This document shows positions 1 to 11,372 of a DNA stretch of 64,000 nucleotides, one piece after another. Source of the stretch: Amoebidium appalachense (taxonomy: Eukaryota > Ichthyosporea); assembly GCA_963693365.1 (NCBI GenBank), contig CAVNZM010000006.1:7006001-7070000 (forward strand). Direction: 5' to 3'. How positions within the stretch are numbered: position 1 is the stretch's first letter; each line of letters opens with the position of its first letter. Made by a program: the position numbers and the translations under genes. The notes below the pieces were generated by a model. That model was not told the DNA's origin and ran no database searches. It saw only the letters and a list, made by a program, of their open reading frames with translations.

Positions 1-117
1 TACGACGTGCACAATGTTATCTCTGTGTCACCATCCACATACAATTACTTTAAAAAGGACATCTGTAACATAAAATCGTGCCGAACCACGGACACTTTCT
101 ACATACCTCCTTCAGGG

Positions 118-245
118 TGTCCACCCCACCATGTTGAGGTAGGCCTTGCTGCTGTCTTTCAACCGGTCGTTGAGGCCGTTGGGAAGAAGGACGGTGGGGT
201 TGGTGAAGTAATGGTTCTCGAAGATGCAGTGGACGAAGGCGATGG

Positions 246-281
<36 letters not shown>

Positions 282-503
282 GTCAGTGACCTGGTCGTAC
301 CTGGACTTGAGGTAGCTCTGAATGCTCGCCCTTCTTGACCCTGACTGGTGGTAAAACCAGTCAACCACCATCTTGCCGCCGTAGGGGTGGCCGTCCTCCT
401 CGGACACACGCCACTCGGGGCCGCACTTCACCCCCTCCACCGTGACCGGCTCCATCAGTTGTGCAAGCACAACCCTGAGCTCGTCAACCGGAATGCCCAT
501 AAG
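118..503 (-). pseudogene. Unknown gene fragment split by a C32 homopolymer
   Basis: Not recognised. On the minus strand an exon-like stretch (503 to 291) follows a good acceptor (pyrimidine-rich, ending CTGCAG) and opens with Leu-Met-Gly-Ile-Pro. It encodes about 71 residues including GGKMVVDWFYHQSG and ends at CAG followed by GTCACT, a possible donor. After a C32 run (279 to 248) a second good frame (about 247 to 118) encodes AIAFVHCIFENHYF and ends at a stop after MVGWTP. The two halves lie in different frames across the homopolymer. Either the tract is an expansion with uncertain length, or it lies in an intron whose acceptor I cannot find. Codon use and lack of stops suggest real coding sequence. 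Function unknown. Confidence 0.4.
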
Positions 504-662
504 CTGCAGGGAGGAATGTCGACTAAGTCCACAGAATACGAGACAATGTTGGTTGCAACGAAAACAACTTGGAAAGTCAATTGCGGGAAGTAATAGAGGC
601 TAACCATGACACCCAACCAAATTACCTAATAGAAACCATTATTAGGATGGGGGAAAGGGGGG

Positions 663-1567
663 GGCTCCCAGACAGCAGCAGGACTTTCTATTCCACTGAC
701 CCTAACCACACACGTCGCCAACACAGGACTCATTCCGACGTCGAAGACGCCAGGCCACCAGTAGAAAACTCGTCAAAAAATAACACCACACAACTCCCAT
801 ACAACAACAACAACCCAAGAGACGGCCTATCCCCTAATAAAACCTTCATACCTGCAACACCGTCACCGACGTCCCCCACGACGGGGCTGTTTACACCACG
901 CGTATGTGTGCCCCCGCTTGTCTTACTGCTCATGTTGTATCCTACTGTTGCTAGCGGTAGCTGTGTGTGCGCGTACATTTCTTCTACCTCTAACCGTCAA
1001 AAAAGTTCTAAGTCAAAACCACTCATAACCGCTAGTCGTAAAAAAAGCTAGGGGTGATAGCAACAACCCAGAAAAACTAACAGTGCGTGTGCGAATGCCC
1101 GCGACCCTGCGTGACACTTCACAGACATAGACACGCGGCCCACTGGCCAGACAAATACCACAGTGACTTTCAGCCAATCATAACACTCCCGCCCCCACGG
1201 GCTACACACACTCCACAGCATTGGCTACCGCCACCTCAGACACCCCTACAGCACTACAACACGTACACACCTTTACTCACAATACATATAAGCATACACA
1301 CACGCGAGCAGGCAACATGGGTCTCGCCAAGCACACAGCAAGAAGCAATACAACATATAACATAAAGAGTACGCAGAGGCATGGAGTATGCATGCGCGCA
1401 CCAAACTATCAGCCGCCGCTGCATCAGATTCTCCCCATACCTCTGAACGATGATCTCTCCATACTCCACATAGACCCCGGAATCACAATGCAAGAAAACC
1501 CCCGAAATTCAACACCAAAACACAAAATATAGAAGCAGACTAATACGAATCAGCTCAGCACATGACA
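663..1567 (-). mobile_element. Truncated copy of the LTR element seen at 42752-45457
   Basis: Bases 663-1090 match the internal region at about 44105-44810, and 1091-1567 match most of its 607-bp LTR, ending at the same CATGACA terminus. The join at about 1095-1100 lacks the first ~130 bp of the LTR and the adjacent internal bases, so a deletion spans the internal/LTR border. The gag-like insert with a zinc-knuckle-like motif seen in the other copy is largely missing here. No second LTR lies within the window. The copy is diverged and clearly dead. Confidence 0.65.
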
Positions 1568-2020
1568 CTCGGGCTATTAGCTTGAAGAGAAAGAAGGAAG
1601 AAACCGCTATTAATTAAATACCTATTTTCAAAATATAATGCCAAAAATATTTAAGTACTAGTCTCTCCAACCATGATAAAGGCTTATTAAGAACATATGA
1701 TTGTTCAACTTCGTCTATTTATGCTGATAGCGGCCGCCGCTATTAATAGCTCATCCAATGAGTATCGCGGCATGGGCAAAAAAAAGTTACCAGTGCACGT
1801 GATAACTTGAAGAAAAAATCTGATATATGAAACAAACTTTAGTACTTCATAACGCAAGAAAATATATATATATTTATTATCTTTTTAATTAAATTTAATA
1901 ACGAGCAACTTGGTGAATTCAACTATATGAAAACTTTCAAGCAATCGCAAAAGCGAACCTATATCTGGCCCGGCCGCCCAGGCCACATGGCCCACATGGC
2001 AGCGCGGATATGATCACGCG
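1568..2020. other. AT-rich spacer, no gene seen
   Basis: AT-rich sequence with short A and T runs and a NotI-like GC island near 1730. I see no conserved reading frame, repeat unit or RNA-like structure here. Confidence 0.5.
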
Positions 2021-2042
2021 GGGGGGGGGGGGGGGGGGGGGG

Positions 2043-2105
<63 letters not shown>

Positions 2106-2206
2106 AGAGAGAGAGAGAGAGTGAGAGAGATAGAAGGAGATAGGGAGAGATAGGGAGAGATAGAGAGATATACAGAGAGATTGAATGAAAGAGAGAGCGA
2201 GAGAGA

Positions 2207-2293
<87 letters not shown>

Positions 2294-2334
2294 ACAGTAT
2301 ATCAGCTGCAGGGTGGCCGCCCATATCGGGGGGG

Positions 2335-2373
<39 letters not shown>

Positions 2374-2391
2374 GGGGGGGGGGGGGGGGGC
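2021..2391. repeat. G-run, long (GA)n and second G-run
   Basis: A G-run (about 2021-2045) passes directly into (GA)n to about 2290 with a few TA/GT interruptions, then a second G-rich run (about 2328-2391). Arg-Glu or Ser-Leu repeat reading frames here are by-products of the microsatellite. Confidence 0.9.
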
Positions 2392-2504
2392 ACATCAGTG
2401 TAAACATAAGTGGTAACCGATTAAATACTTCATGTATCGCCACGTATAAACGTCCTGGTAGCATCGTACAAAAATGTTGTTTGTGTGTATACCGTTGTGG
2501 TACC

Positions 2505-3430
2505 CCGGGATGCCATAACCCCGGGCATGTAGATCGATGCTCAAATTTCGTGCTTTCCCCCCCCCCCCCCCCCCCCCCCCCTCCCCGGATGGGTTTTATC
2601 ATTCCAGACCCAATATACGACACTTTCCCCTCTCCCCCTTGCCTAAAACATGCCTCCCATCCACACACCACCCAGTAGCCCCCCAACACAACATGCTTAT
2701 TGGGCGCTTACCTCGCGCATATCCCCCCCCCTATGTGGGTAAATTTGGATATATCTCCTGAACCAAAACCGGCAACCCGTTCCGGACGGTTCTGTTGCAT
2801 CCCCCAGGTGGGCACACGGCTTTGTGTATACCCACAGCCCTTCACCATCTCTTGCCACTGAGAAACAGATGCACGTGCCCCCCCCCCCCCCCCCCCCCCC
2901 TTTTCACTCTACCGCAAAAATCAATTTTCGAGCTATCCACCCTACCCCCCCCCCCCCCCGGTGGGTTATGACATTCCAGACCAATATACGACACTGTCCC
3001 CCCTCCCCCTCCCCCAATGCATGCCTCCCATCCACACACCACCCAGACCCCCCCTACACAACGTGTTTATTGGGCGCACACACCGCATTTCCTAGCGCAT
3101 ATTCCCCTCCCCTACGTGGGTAAATTTGGATATATCTTCTGAACCAAAAACGGCAACCCGTTCCGGACGGTTCTGTTGCATCCCCCAGGTGGGCACACGG
3201 CTTTCTGTATAACCACAGCCCTTCACCATCACTTGCCACTGAGAAACAGATGCACGTGCCCCCCCCCCCCCCCCCCCTTCTTTTTCCCTCTACCGCAGAA
3301 TGCAATTTTCGAGCTATCCACCCTACCCCTCCCGGTGGGTTATGACATTCCAGATCAAATATTCGACACTTTCCCCCCTCCCCCTTCCCTAATACATGCC
3401 TCCCATCCACACACCACCAACTTTCCCCCT
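2505..3430. repeat. Tandem repeat, about 372-bp unit with built-in C-runs
   Basis: The phrase CATTCCAGAC recurs at about 2599, 2969 and 3343 (as CATTCCAGAT), giving periods of about 370 and 374 bp and roughly 2.4 units. Each full unit contains CATGCCTCCCATCCACACAC, a TGGGTAAATTTGGATATATC stretch, CCGTTCCGGACGG, a CCCCAGGTGGGCACACGG stretch and one or two C-runs of varying length. The C-runs were therefore copied with the unit and have since changed length. Confidence 0.8.
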
Positions 3431-3494
3431 CAACACGTCGTGTTTATTCAATTTGTGTCCACACAGTCCCCCCTCCCCCCCCCCCCTCCCCACA

Positions 3495-3497
<3 letters not shown>

Positions 3498-3565
<68 letters not shown>

Positions 3566-3707
3566 CCCTACCCTGTTTTTATCATTACTAATCGACCTAC
3601 ATGATAATAGTAGGGGGGGATACCATTGTACATCAATCAAGTACAATATGGCAATATGGGTGAGGATTAATGTATAGGGCAGGCCACACTTAAGCATATA
3701 CCAGCAG

Positions 3708-3749
<42 letters not shown>
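3498..3749. repeat. (CA)n and (TG)n microsatellites
   Basis: (CA)n occupies about 3498-3562 and (TG)n about 3709-3749, with an unremarkable spacer between them. Confidence 0.9.
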
Positions 3750-4503
3750 GTTTTGTACGGGTCTAAGGGAGCAGAGTGCACACAGGTGTTATGTAAAACA
3801 TGACCAACACAATAAAGAGAGGGCAAACAGAGTTGTTCACGACACTTGAAACCTTTCGATTTCAACAACAACTAACTTTTATTGTGCTCTCGGGCCTTTT
3901 TGTACTGGCCTCCCCCTCTCCCCCCCCCCCCCCCCTCTGAGTTCCTGCCCATTTAGGAGCCAGATAGAGAGAGAGCCAGAGATAGATATAGAGAGAGAGA
4001 GGGAGAAAGTGAGAGGGAGAGAGAGAGAGATAGAGAGAGAGGGAGAGAGAGTGTGTGATTATGGGACGGTGATCCAAGATGCTCTAGCTACAAAGTTTAT
4101 CCTTCTGAATCGGTGAAGTAACACCATTGTGTTTTCACAGGGGTTTGCACAGGAAACTGTAACCCTCGAATTCGAGGGAGCTGCACCCACTACATTCTTG
4201 TGGAGGCAGCCCAAACACTGTCTCCAACGCATCCTTCTGGCCCCAGTGCTGGCTGAGAAACCCGACCTGGTCCCCTTTAGGTCTGAGTTCCCCGTCGATG
4301 AGACTGGGGAAAGGGTATACAAGGATCTCACAACTGGAGACTGGTTTCACCAGACAGAGCTGCAGCTGGCACCTTCCCATTGTTGGCCATCACGCTTTTT
4401 CAGACAGCACCCAGCTAACCAGCTTCGCGAACGCCAAGTGCTACCCTATTTATATGAGCATTGGGAACCTCCGCAACTGCGCAAGGTCCGAGGACTGGGC
4501 CAA

Positions 4504-4560
4504 GTGAGACCTCCCCCCCCCCCCCCCCTCCCCCCCCCCCCCCCCCCCCATGAGAGATTG

Positions 4561-4619
<59 letters not shown>

Positions 4620-5045
4620 GGGAGAGGGAGGGTGAGGGGGAGGGAGGGAGGGAGGGAGGGAGGGAGCGAGGGAGGTAGGGAGGGAGGGAGGGAGGGAGGG
4701 AGGAAGGAGGGAGAGGCAGGGAGGGAGGGAGGGAGGGAGGCCGGGAGGGAGGGACGGAGGGAGGGACGGAGGGAGGGACGGACGGAGGGATGGAGGCAGG
4801 GAAGAAGGAAGGAGTGTCGAGTTTTGACTTGTCGTCTGTCGTCCACGTTTCTAACAAAATGGTATTCCGAGGTAACAGAAGGGTAGCTTCTGATATTCTT
4901 TGTGCTGTACGGAAAAATAGAATTGGTACACTGACAAGTACATATGATACCTATTGAGTACCTTAAGTTACCTAATGATAACATTATGTTATAATGGTTT
5001 TTTTCCCGACAAATTGACACTCAGTCGAATGCAATCTCTCTGCAG
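4504..5045 (+). other. Intron of the Plavaka-like gene, filled with microsatellites
   Basis: The intron starts GTGAGACCT, then a C-rich run (about 4512-4550), (GA)n (about 4564-4612), and a long (GGGA)n-like purine tract to about 4800. Ordinary sequence follows to the acceptor at 5044-5045. The exact codon join across it shows that this low-complexity DNA is intronic. Confidence 0.65.
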
Positions 5046-5300
5046 GATCCCTATTGCCTACATACCCGAGCCGTGTTGGGAGCAAGGAGCAAAGGTCAAT
5101 GAAAGGTTCCTGCCACAGGCCCGTTTGGCCCTCTTCCACTATATCCTTGATTTTGTCATCGGCGAGCCTCTGCGTCAGCTTAACGCAGACGGAGGGTTCT
5201 GGGCTTGGTTCCCCGACAACGTGTGGAGATTGATGGCCCCAATGGTGTCATACTACGTGTCCGACTGGCCGGAAGGAAGAAAGATACGCTGTCTGAAGAG

Positions 5301-5761
5301 GTGAGTGTTCTGTTTTTAGCCACATTCAAATTTGCATCCACAGAGATAGACTAGGGGAGAAATTGTCTGGGGGAGAGTGGGGGGGAAGGGGAGGGGTGGT
5401 GTGTGTGTGGGAATGTTTGGGGGGGGGGGGGGGGGGGGGGGGGGAGGGGGGTTAACTTGTACGTTGGATGACGGATGATAGTATGCTAGTTGCTATGTAA
5501 TGTGGTGGGTACGTCACACATGTTAGGTGGTGGATTTAGATAGTGGTAAATTTAGATAGTTACGAATTTCGGTTGTTTTTTTTCTTTTTTTTTTTTTGGT
5601 TTTTTCCTACGTTTTTTTATATGGTTCCTTTTTTTGTGTGTTTGCACGTGTGTAGGAAAGGGAGCAAGGGGGGGGATGGGGTTGGGGGGGGGGGGGGGGG
5701 AGGAGGGTTAACCACTAGTTTCTACCTAGGATACATCTGCTTATATTTATACCATTCACAG
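5301..5761 (+). other. Second intron of the Plavaka-like gene
   Basis: Begins GTGAGT and ends TTCACAG. It holds a G-run (about 5419-5444), a T-rich stretch (about 5576-5620) and another G-run (about 5685-5700). Confidence 0.6.
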
Positions 5762-6260
5762 CAACAAGACCAGATGCCCATGTCACCTGTGCCTGACAAA
5801 GAACAAACACATGCCGAAGGTATGGAGACCGCTGCAGCCAAGGACAGAGCAACTCATGCTCGACCTGTATGACAAGGTGCAGGAATTTCCGGACACAAGA
5901 GCTGGGAGGGCCGCTGGCAAGGTCCTCCTTGGTTTTTACTTTGCACAGCCAGCGAAAAATGCCGCCGTCAATTTCCCTGGCTTTTTATTCCTCCGCGGCG
6001 TAATTCCAGAACGTCTCCGTCAGGCTGATATTGGTGTATTTAAAACCCTTATCAAGCATTATATTGGTTACATATCAGAGGTTTGTGGTGAGGTATATGG
6101 GGTGGGGTCACGCACAGCACAGGTCGAGGCTAACCGCCTTGAGGCGGAGTTCAACAACCTTGTGAAAAACATGACTCGATTCCATGGCCTGAAGCAGTGC
6201 GACACAGATGTATCATCGCTGACGCACATGACAGCTTCTGAGCTCAGGGACCTGATGCAG

Positions 6261-6608
6261 GTGCCCCCCCCACCCCCCTCCCCCCCCCCCCCCCCCCCCC
6301 CCCCCACACACACACTGCACACACGTCATCCCCAACCAGCCCGTGTCATTTGTATGTATAACGTAATGTTAACATGGGGTTACACAGGGTGATAGCAACG
6401 GGAACCATTCTGGTTATCATGTAAGATGTGAGTGTTAACATAGAATAGCAATGATGTAACAATATGACATAACAGTGTAACAATATGACAACAGTGTGCA
6501 CGGTAGTACTCCCCACAAGAATGCACTATGTAACCCCGGTTTCCACTACCCTTCTAACCCACCCCCCACCCACCCACCCACCCACACAAACACACACACA
6601 AACACACA

Positions 6609-6676
<68 letters not shown>

Positions 6677-6763
6677 CGACACACAATAACACAACACGCA
6701 CACACACACACACACACACGACACACACACACACACACACACACACGACACACACACACACAC

Positions 6764-6844
<81 letters not shown>
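6261..6844. repeat. C-run and long interrupted (CA)n
   Basis: A C-run (about 6264-6305) starts three bases after the exon c donor. A 270-base spacer shows no gene, and (CA)n with CGACA interruptions runs from about 6583 to 6844, directly abutting the truncated YR element. Confidence 0.85.
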
Positions 6845-6847
<3 letters not shown>

Positions 6848-6848
6848 C

Positions 6849-7790
6849 GACGCAAGTCTCAAAAGTCTGGCCGTTTGCAGTCCAACGCCCTCCCCTGGAA
6901 CAGCCTGCCGGCAGAAACCGTCAACAGTGTGGTTTCAGCCCTCAAGGCGCGCTCGGTGGCTTTTGATGACCCTGAGATAGTCGGTTGGAAAGCCACCGAC
7001 CAGCTGCACTTCCTCTGTCGCACTCCTCGCAGCGGCCGTGCCTCCCCCCCACCTGGGTCGCCCTCTCCCCAGCGGCATTCTGACGGTGTAGACGTCCAAG
7101 AGCAGCTGCAGGCGCTTTCTGCCCAAGTGCAAGCCCTCTCTGTTGCCCAGTGCCGGCGGCCTGCTGAGCACTCTGTCTGCGCGGGCAAAGGGCAAGGAGC
7201 CTGTCTATGTGTCTGACACGGGCAGTGAAGACACCCCATCGGCGAGTGAGGATTCTTCTTCCAGTAGCAGTGGCTACGGTCGTTCCTCTCGCCGCCGTCG
7301 TTCCTCTGGCCGTTCCAAACCCAACCCCAGCCGGTATCTGCTCTCCAGCGGCGCCAAAGTCAAACTGCGCGTCAAAGAAACGTCTGGCCCCTTCCTACCT
7401 CAAGAGCACCTTGGCGGACCAGGCCTCGGTCACTGCGGCTGTCCACGCGGCAGATTGGGTCAGCTACCGCAACAAACTGGAGGCTCTGACGCTTGCCCGT
7501 ATGCTGGATCTGCTGCTGGCCGCCGACCCTAAGGCCCGCAAGGAGTCGCCTGCTGTGGAAGTTGGTGTGCGCCGTCTGCTGGCTGTGCAGACTGCTGATC
7601 AGTCCAACGGGGGACTGGGCTGTTGCAGAGCAGTTGTGGCAGCCTGCCACTGCCTCCTGCCATGGCCACCCGGGCTGTTCGTCAAGCCAAGATCCTCGCC
7701 GAAGTCACCCGGGCTCGGCGCGGTCTCAGCAGCGGCCCATCCGGCGCCGGTCCATCGACCCCTCCGGGGGCCGGTGGCCACAGGGCCTAA
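6849..7790 (+). pseudogene. Gag-like protein of copy C1, 5' truncated, frameshifted
   Basis: Homologous to the intact Gag at complement 41111-42166. The reading frame is split at about 7150 and 7370-7380 into three phases. Recognisable pieces are LPWNSLPAETVNSVVSALKA, a Ser-rich region followed by an Arg/Ser-rich SSRRRRSSGRSK segment, and the C-terminal LTLARMLDLLLAADPKARKE. It should be a structural or nucleic-acid-binding protein of the element; no zinc knuckle is visible. The stop is at 7788-7790. Confidence 0.7.
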
Positions 7791-7871
7791 ACAGCCCTTT
7801 GGGGGTTCGGCACGCGGTTCTGTATATTATTATCTTGTGGTTTCCTGCCATGTGCGTGCCCTTGATTAAAT

Positions 7872-9929
7872 ATGCCCCCTAATTTTTCTAAGGATTCCGC
7901 AGCTATGCCACGTCATGTCTTTGCCGCCTCTGATTTGTTTCCTGTTCCGGCCATTCCTGTGCCGAACCGTTCTGGGCAAGACCGTATACGGAGTCAACGC
8001 CGTCGGCAACGTCTGTCTCACCGCCTGAAGGGGGTTAGCTTGGCTAACCGTTGTCTTGGTGCCCTCAACGAGCTGTGGGCAGGCGGCCCTTGCCCATTCC
8101 CGACCCGGTCTGTGAACAGTCACCACCATGCCCTGTGGACATTTGTCCTTCGGGCAAGCTACGATGCTATACGCGCGCGCGGGTGTCTACGACGCTCAAC
8201 CTGCGAGTAGTGTCTTGGCTGAGTTCCCTGCGGCCTACCCTGTATTGACAGGATGGCTACCTCTCACGGCGGCAAATGCCGCTTTGCCACCCCCTGGGGT
8301 TGGAGCCACAGTGGACGTGTTGCAGTTTTTGCCTCCTACACTGCAGCGTTTTTTGGCCAACTGCGACGGCGGCCTTCTCAAGCCTGTTCCGCCGACGCCT
8401 GCAGAGCTGCGCCGCATCCGCCCGGCGCATCACGTTCCAAGTGTGGAATACGGTCCTCTGCTTCTTCGGCTTCAAGACTGCGGCATGGTGAACTATTTCA
8501 AGGCGGAGGAAAAACCACTGGCCATCAATGGGCTGTTTGGGGTCCCCAAAGACACCAGAGCCCGCGTCATTTTGACGGCCGCCGTGGCAAACTGTTCTCT
8601 GCCCGTGATCATCCGGCCCTCAAGACGCACCTGCCCAACCCTGCCGATTTTGCCGATCTGTTGCTGGGACCTGAGGATTGCCTCTATGTTGTCAAGTCGG
8701 ACATGGACAACCAGTTCCATTGTCTTCTTGCCCCCGAGTTGCTGTGGCGGTACTTCGGATTGCCGCCTGTGTCTTCAAAGGCTGTTGGCATTTCTGGGCC
8801 CGACCGGCTTGTGAACCCGGCCCTCAAGACCGTGCCCATGGGCTGGGTGCATTCTGTGCTTGTGGCTCAAGACGTCCATGGGCAGTTGGCTGACCGAGCC
8901 GTCATGCCCCGCATTGAGCGCCTCTGGGCGATAGTGCCGCGGCCTGTGGAGGCCACGCAGCATGCCCTGTATGTGGACGACTGTGGCTGGGTCGGCACAG
9001 ATGCCACCGCCATCAATCGTCAGCGTGAATCGTATCATGGCGTCACCGGCCTGGCTGGTCTTCCCTCCAACGTCAAGAAGGATGCGGCTGCTGGTTCGTT
9101 GTCCTCTATGGTGCTGCTAGGCCTTGAAATGCATTGCTCTGGGATTTTGCGCCCGTCTGGTGCTTCCTTGTGCCGTCTGGTGGCGGAAACCCAGGCTGTG
9201 TTGCGTCGTGGTGTCGTCATGCAGCTCCGTTTGCAGCATTTGCTTGGTGGTTGGGTGTGGGCGGCACTGCTGCAGCGGCCGCTTTTGTCGGTTCTGAGTG
9301 CCGTCTACAGTTTTGTAGAGCAGCTGGGGGGTCGGGAACAGCCCCTTCCCCCGCCCGTGGTGTGGGAGCTTCAGGCGATGTGTGCTTTGGCCCCTTTGAT
9401 GTGTTGTGATTTGCGTTCTGGGTTTGCTAGCACCATGTTCTGCACTGATGCTTCCTTGTTGGGTGGTGCAGTGGTGTCCCGGGTGCTTCCAGCAACGCTT
9501 CTCCGCCAAGTGCTGCCTCACTGCAACCGGCGTGGCCACTACAGCCAGCTGTCTGGTCCTGTGCACGAGCCAAGCCCGTCCGCCCCCCCGGCGCCTATCC
9601 TGGCAGCTGTTGGTGGCCGGTGGACCACCAACATCAGTCATCGTTGGCGCCACTCCGACCACATCAACATTCTGGAGGGAGAAGCCTTGCTCCTGGGGCT
9701 TCGTCAATTAGGTCGGTCTACGGCTGCCCGGAGCTCCCGCTACCTTTGGGGCCTTGATTCAACGGCGCTGCTTGGGGCTGTTGCTAAGGGTCGTTCAGCA
9801 TCCCGACGCCTTAACCGTGTATGCCGCCAGGTGGCTGCCTACACGCTTGCCCTCGACATTCGTTTGTATTGTGTGTGGCTGCCGTCAGCCCACAATCCTG
9901 CAGATGGTCCCTCGCGGTTTTCTGGCTGA
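7872..9929 (+). pseudogene. Reverse transcriptase/RNase H of copy C1, frameshifted
   Basis: Starts MPPNFSKD as in the other copies. A CG insertion at about 8175 and loss of one T at about 8570 break the frame. After the second break the frame stays open to 9929. It includes RT motif A (KSDMDNQFH), motif B (VPMGWVHS), motif C (ALYVDDCGW), and RNase H motifs TDAS, an acidic Glu in INILEGEALLLGL, LDST and PSAHNPADGPSR. The catalytic Asp residues of both domains are therefore kept, although the N-terminal third is out of frame. Confidence 0.75.
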
Positions 9930-10832
9930 CCAGGCCATAAAGCCCCCAACCCTCAAGGCCTACCGGGATGCTGTTGTTGAGTTCCTGGATTGGTTGCCCC
10001 CTGGTACCGACACCAAGTCCCCCGCCGAACTGGACGACCTCCTGGTGGAGTATTTTGAGGAGTGTTATGCCATTGATCCATCGCGTGGCCAGCGTCAGCG
10101 CTGTGTCAACACAGCTGCCGGCATCAAGCATTTCATGCCACGCCTGGGTCCACACCTGCAGGCCGCCCAACGGAGCCTGCCGGGCTGGAACCGACTTGTT
10201 CCAGCAAAGACCACGCCCCCGCTTCCGTTTTCATTGGTCCTCGTCATTGGCCATCATTTGTATTCCAATATTGGCCCCTTGTTTGGTATTGCTGTTTTGC
10301 TCGGATTTGAGTGTTATTTTCGTGTCAGTGAGCTGCTTATGCTCACCCGTGGGGATCTTATTTTACCCGACGACCCCGTTCCCCACGACATGCCACACGG
10401 TACAGGCGGCATCCGCCTGGCCGAAACCAAGACCGGTCCAAATCAGTTTGTCCCCATCACCGATCCGTCCCTGTTGGCCATCCTGTCTTTCTGGTTCCGT
10501 GGTGCCCCCCTTCTGCGCGGCTGTTTCCTTTCTCGTATGATGTTCTGCGTGCCAAGTTCCAAGCGGCATGTGACTCCCTGGGCCTCAACGAGTATGGGTT
10601 CCATCTTCACAGTCTTCGCCATGGTGGTGCCTCGAGAGACTACGTCAGGGGTGTTTCGGTAAAGACGATTGCTCTGCGTGGTCGGTGGAGATCGCATGCC
10701 TCCCTCCGCCGGTACGTGTAGGCCGGCCAGTCTCTTGTTCTTGCTATTCGGGTGCCTGCGTCGCTCCTTGCCCTGGCTGCAGCGCTGCGTCAGTCACCCA
10801 CGGCATGGTTTGTTCCTTCCCGTGCCAAATAG
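9904..10832 (+). pseudogene. Tyrosine recombinase of copy C1, frameshifted
   Basis: The start ATG overlaps the end of RNase H by 26 bp, as in copy E. The first ~200 codons are open and include the active-site Arg context FRVSELLMLTR. At about 10506 a run of six C replaces the seven C of copy E and shifts the frame, so the His-x-x-Arg box and the Tyr nucleophile are read out of frame. The gene would end at the TAG at 10830-10832. Confidence 0.75.
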
Positions 10833-10932
10833 GGAGTGGTGGAGCACACCTGTGCCTGCTTGTGAGATTGATGCACAGGGACCGGGCTCATGTATCCCCT
10901 TGCTGGGGCTGGTAAAGACGACGTTGGCATAA

Positions 10933-11187
10933 GAATGAATATTCGTATGTATATACATAGGTTATACATTGTATATCCCATAGGTTATACATTGAATATA
11001 CATAGAATATCCTATGTATAGTGCAATGTATACACATCAGATATACATATGACAATACGCTTTACGACATCCATAAACCCTATGGATGTCGTAAAGCGTG
11101 TATCAATGTATATACATAAGACGCTCCGTTTACCCCATGGAACTCTTTACACTATCGGAAAGACTTCGTGCAACCACTCCATATGAG
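10933..11187. other. AT-rich insert with a perfect 19-bp hairpin
   Basis: Unique AT-rich DNA between two YR pieces. It contains several ATACATAGG/TATACATTG motifs and a perfect inverted repeat: arm 11057-11075 (ACGCTTTACGACATCCATA), 5-base loop AACCC, and arm 11081-11099. The flanks of the hairpin are loosely complementary too. It may be a small foldback element; no gene is seen. Confidence 0.7.
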
Positions 11188-11372
11188 TGTTATTTTCGTG
11201 TCAGTGAGCTGCTTATGCTCACCCGTGCGGATCTTGTTTTGCCCGACGACCCCGTTCCCCACGACATGCCACCCGGTACAGGCTACATCCGCCTGGCCGA
11301 CACCAAGACCGGTCCAAATCAGTTTGTCCCCATCACCGATCCGTCCCTGTTGGCCATCCTGTCTTTCTGGAG
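11188..11372 (+). mobile_element. Fragment of YR recombinase gene
   Basis: Repeats 10309-10495 of copy C1 almost exactly, from the FRVSELLMLTR region to the LAILSFW region. It has RAD rather than RGD and a Lys/Asp pattern closer to copies E and F, so it came from a different copy than its neighbour. Confidence 0.8.

Larger units (their letters stand above)
4141..6260 (+). pseudogene. Plavaka/KDZ-like transposase, three exons, partial and frameshifted
   Basis: Exon a is 4141-4503, after acceptor TTTTCACAG; exon b is 5046-5300; exon c is 5762-6260. Donor GTGAGA at 4504 and acceptor CTGCAG at 5045 rebuild an AAG codon. Donor GTGAGT at 5301 and acceptor CACAG at 5761 rebuild an AGC codon. The product has the motif order I know from Plavaka-type transposases: TGERVYKDLTTGDW, FSDSTQLTSF then YPIYMSIGNL, a hydrophobic VWRLMAPMVSYYVSDWPEG segment, CPCHLC, and FHGLKQ near the end. 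Between about 4365 and 4395 the frame shifts by one base, so the copy is probably dead, though an assembly error could do the same. Exon c ends at CAG before GTGCCC; no later exon was found before the CA repeats. Upstream exons and terminal repeats were not identified. The family call rests on remembered motifs. Confidence 0.6.
6849..10932 (+). mobile_element. YR retrotransposon copy C1, 5' truncated
   Basis: The copy begins inside Gag (equivalent to 23630 in copy E), directly after the CA repeat, and runs through Gag, RT/RNase H, the recombinase and the B terminal repeat (about 10838-10932, ending GGCATAAGA). It has no A1 and no A2-B2. All three genes carry frameshifts. It is colinear with copy E at high identity. 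Confidence 0.85.

Noticed and set aside
730-978. Aspartic protease in the LTR element (minus frame with VAGMKVLLGDRPSLG)
   Set aside because: The Asp-Ser/Thr-Gly catalytic triplet is absent; similarity is only to the general hydrophobic pattern.
1937-2689. 250-residue Ser-Leu/Pro-rich minus frame
   Set aside because: Entirely encoded by (GA)n and G-runs.
5811-6392. Independent 193-residue gene starting at 5811
   Set aside because: The same frame extends upstream to the acceptor at 5761 with CPCHLC, so the ATG is internal to exon c of the Plavaka-like gene; the Pro tail is intronic C-run.
6485-7216. Long Thr-His-rich frame over the CA repeat
   Set aside because: All its repetitive part is (CA)n; only the tail is real, and that is part of the truncated Gag.
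7372-9707. Long antisense frames over the YR genes
   Set aside because: They recur on the opposite strand of every copy and follow from the GC-rich codon bias of Gag and RT; the sense frames carry the known motifs.
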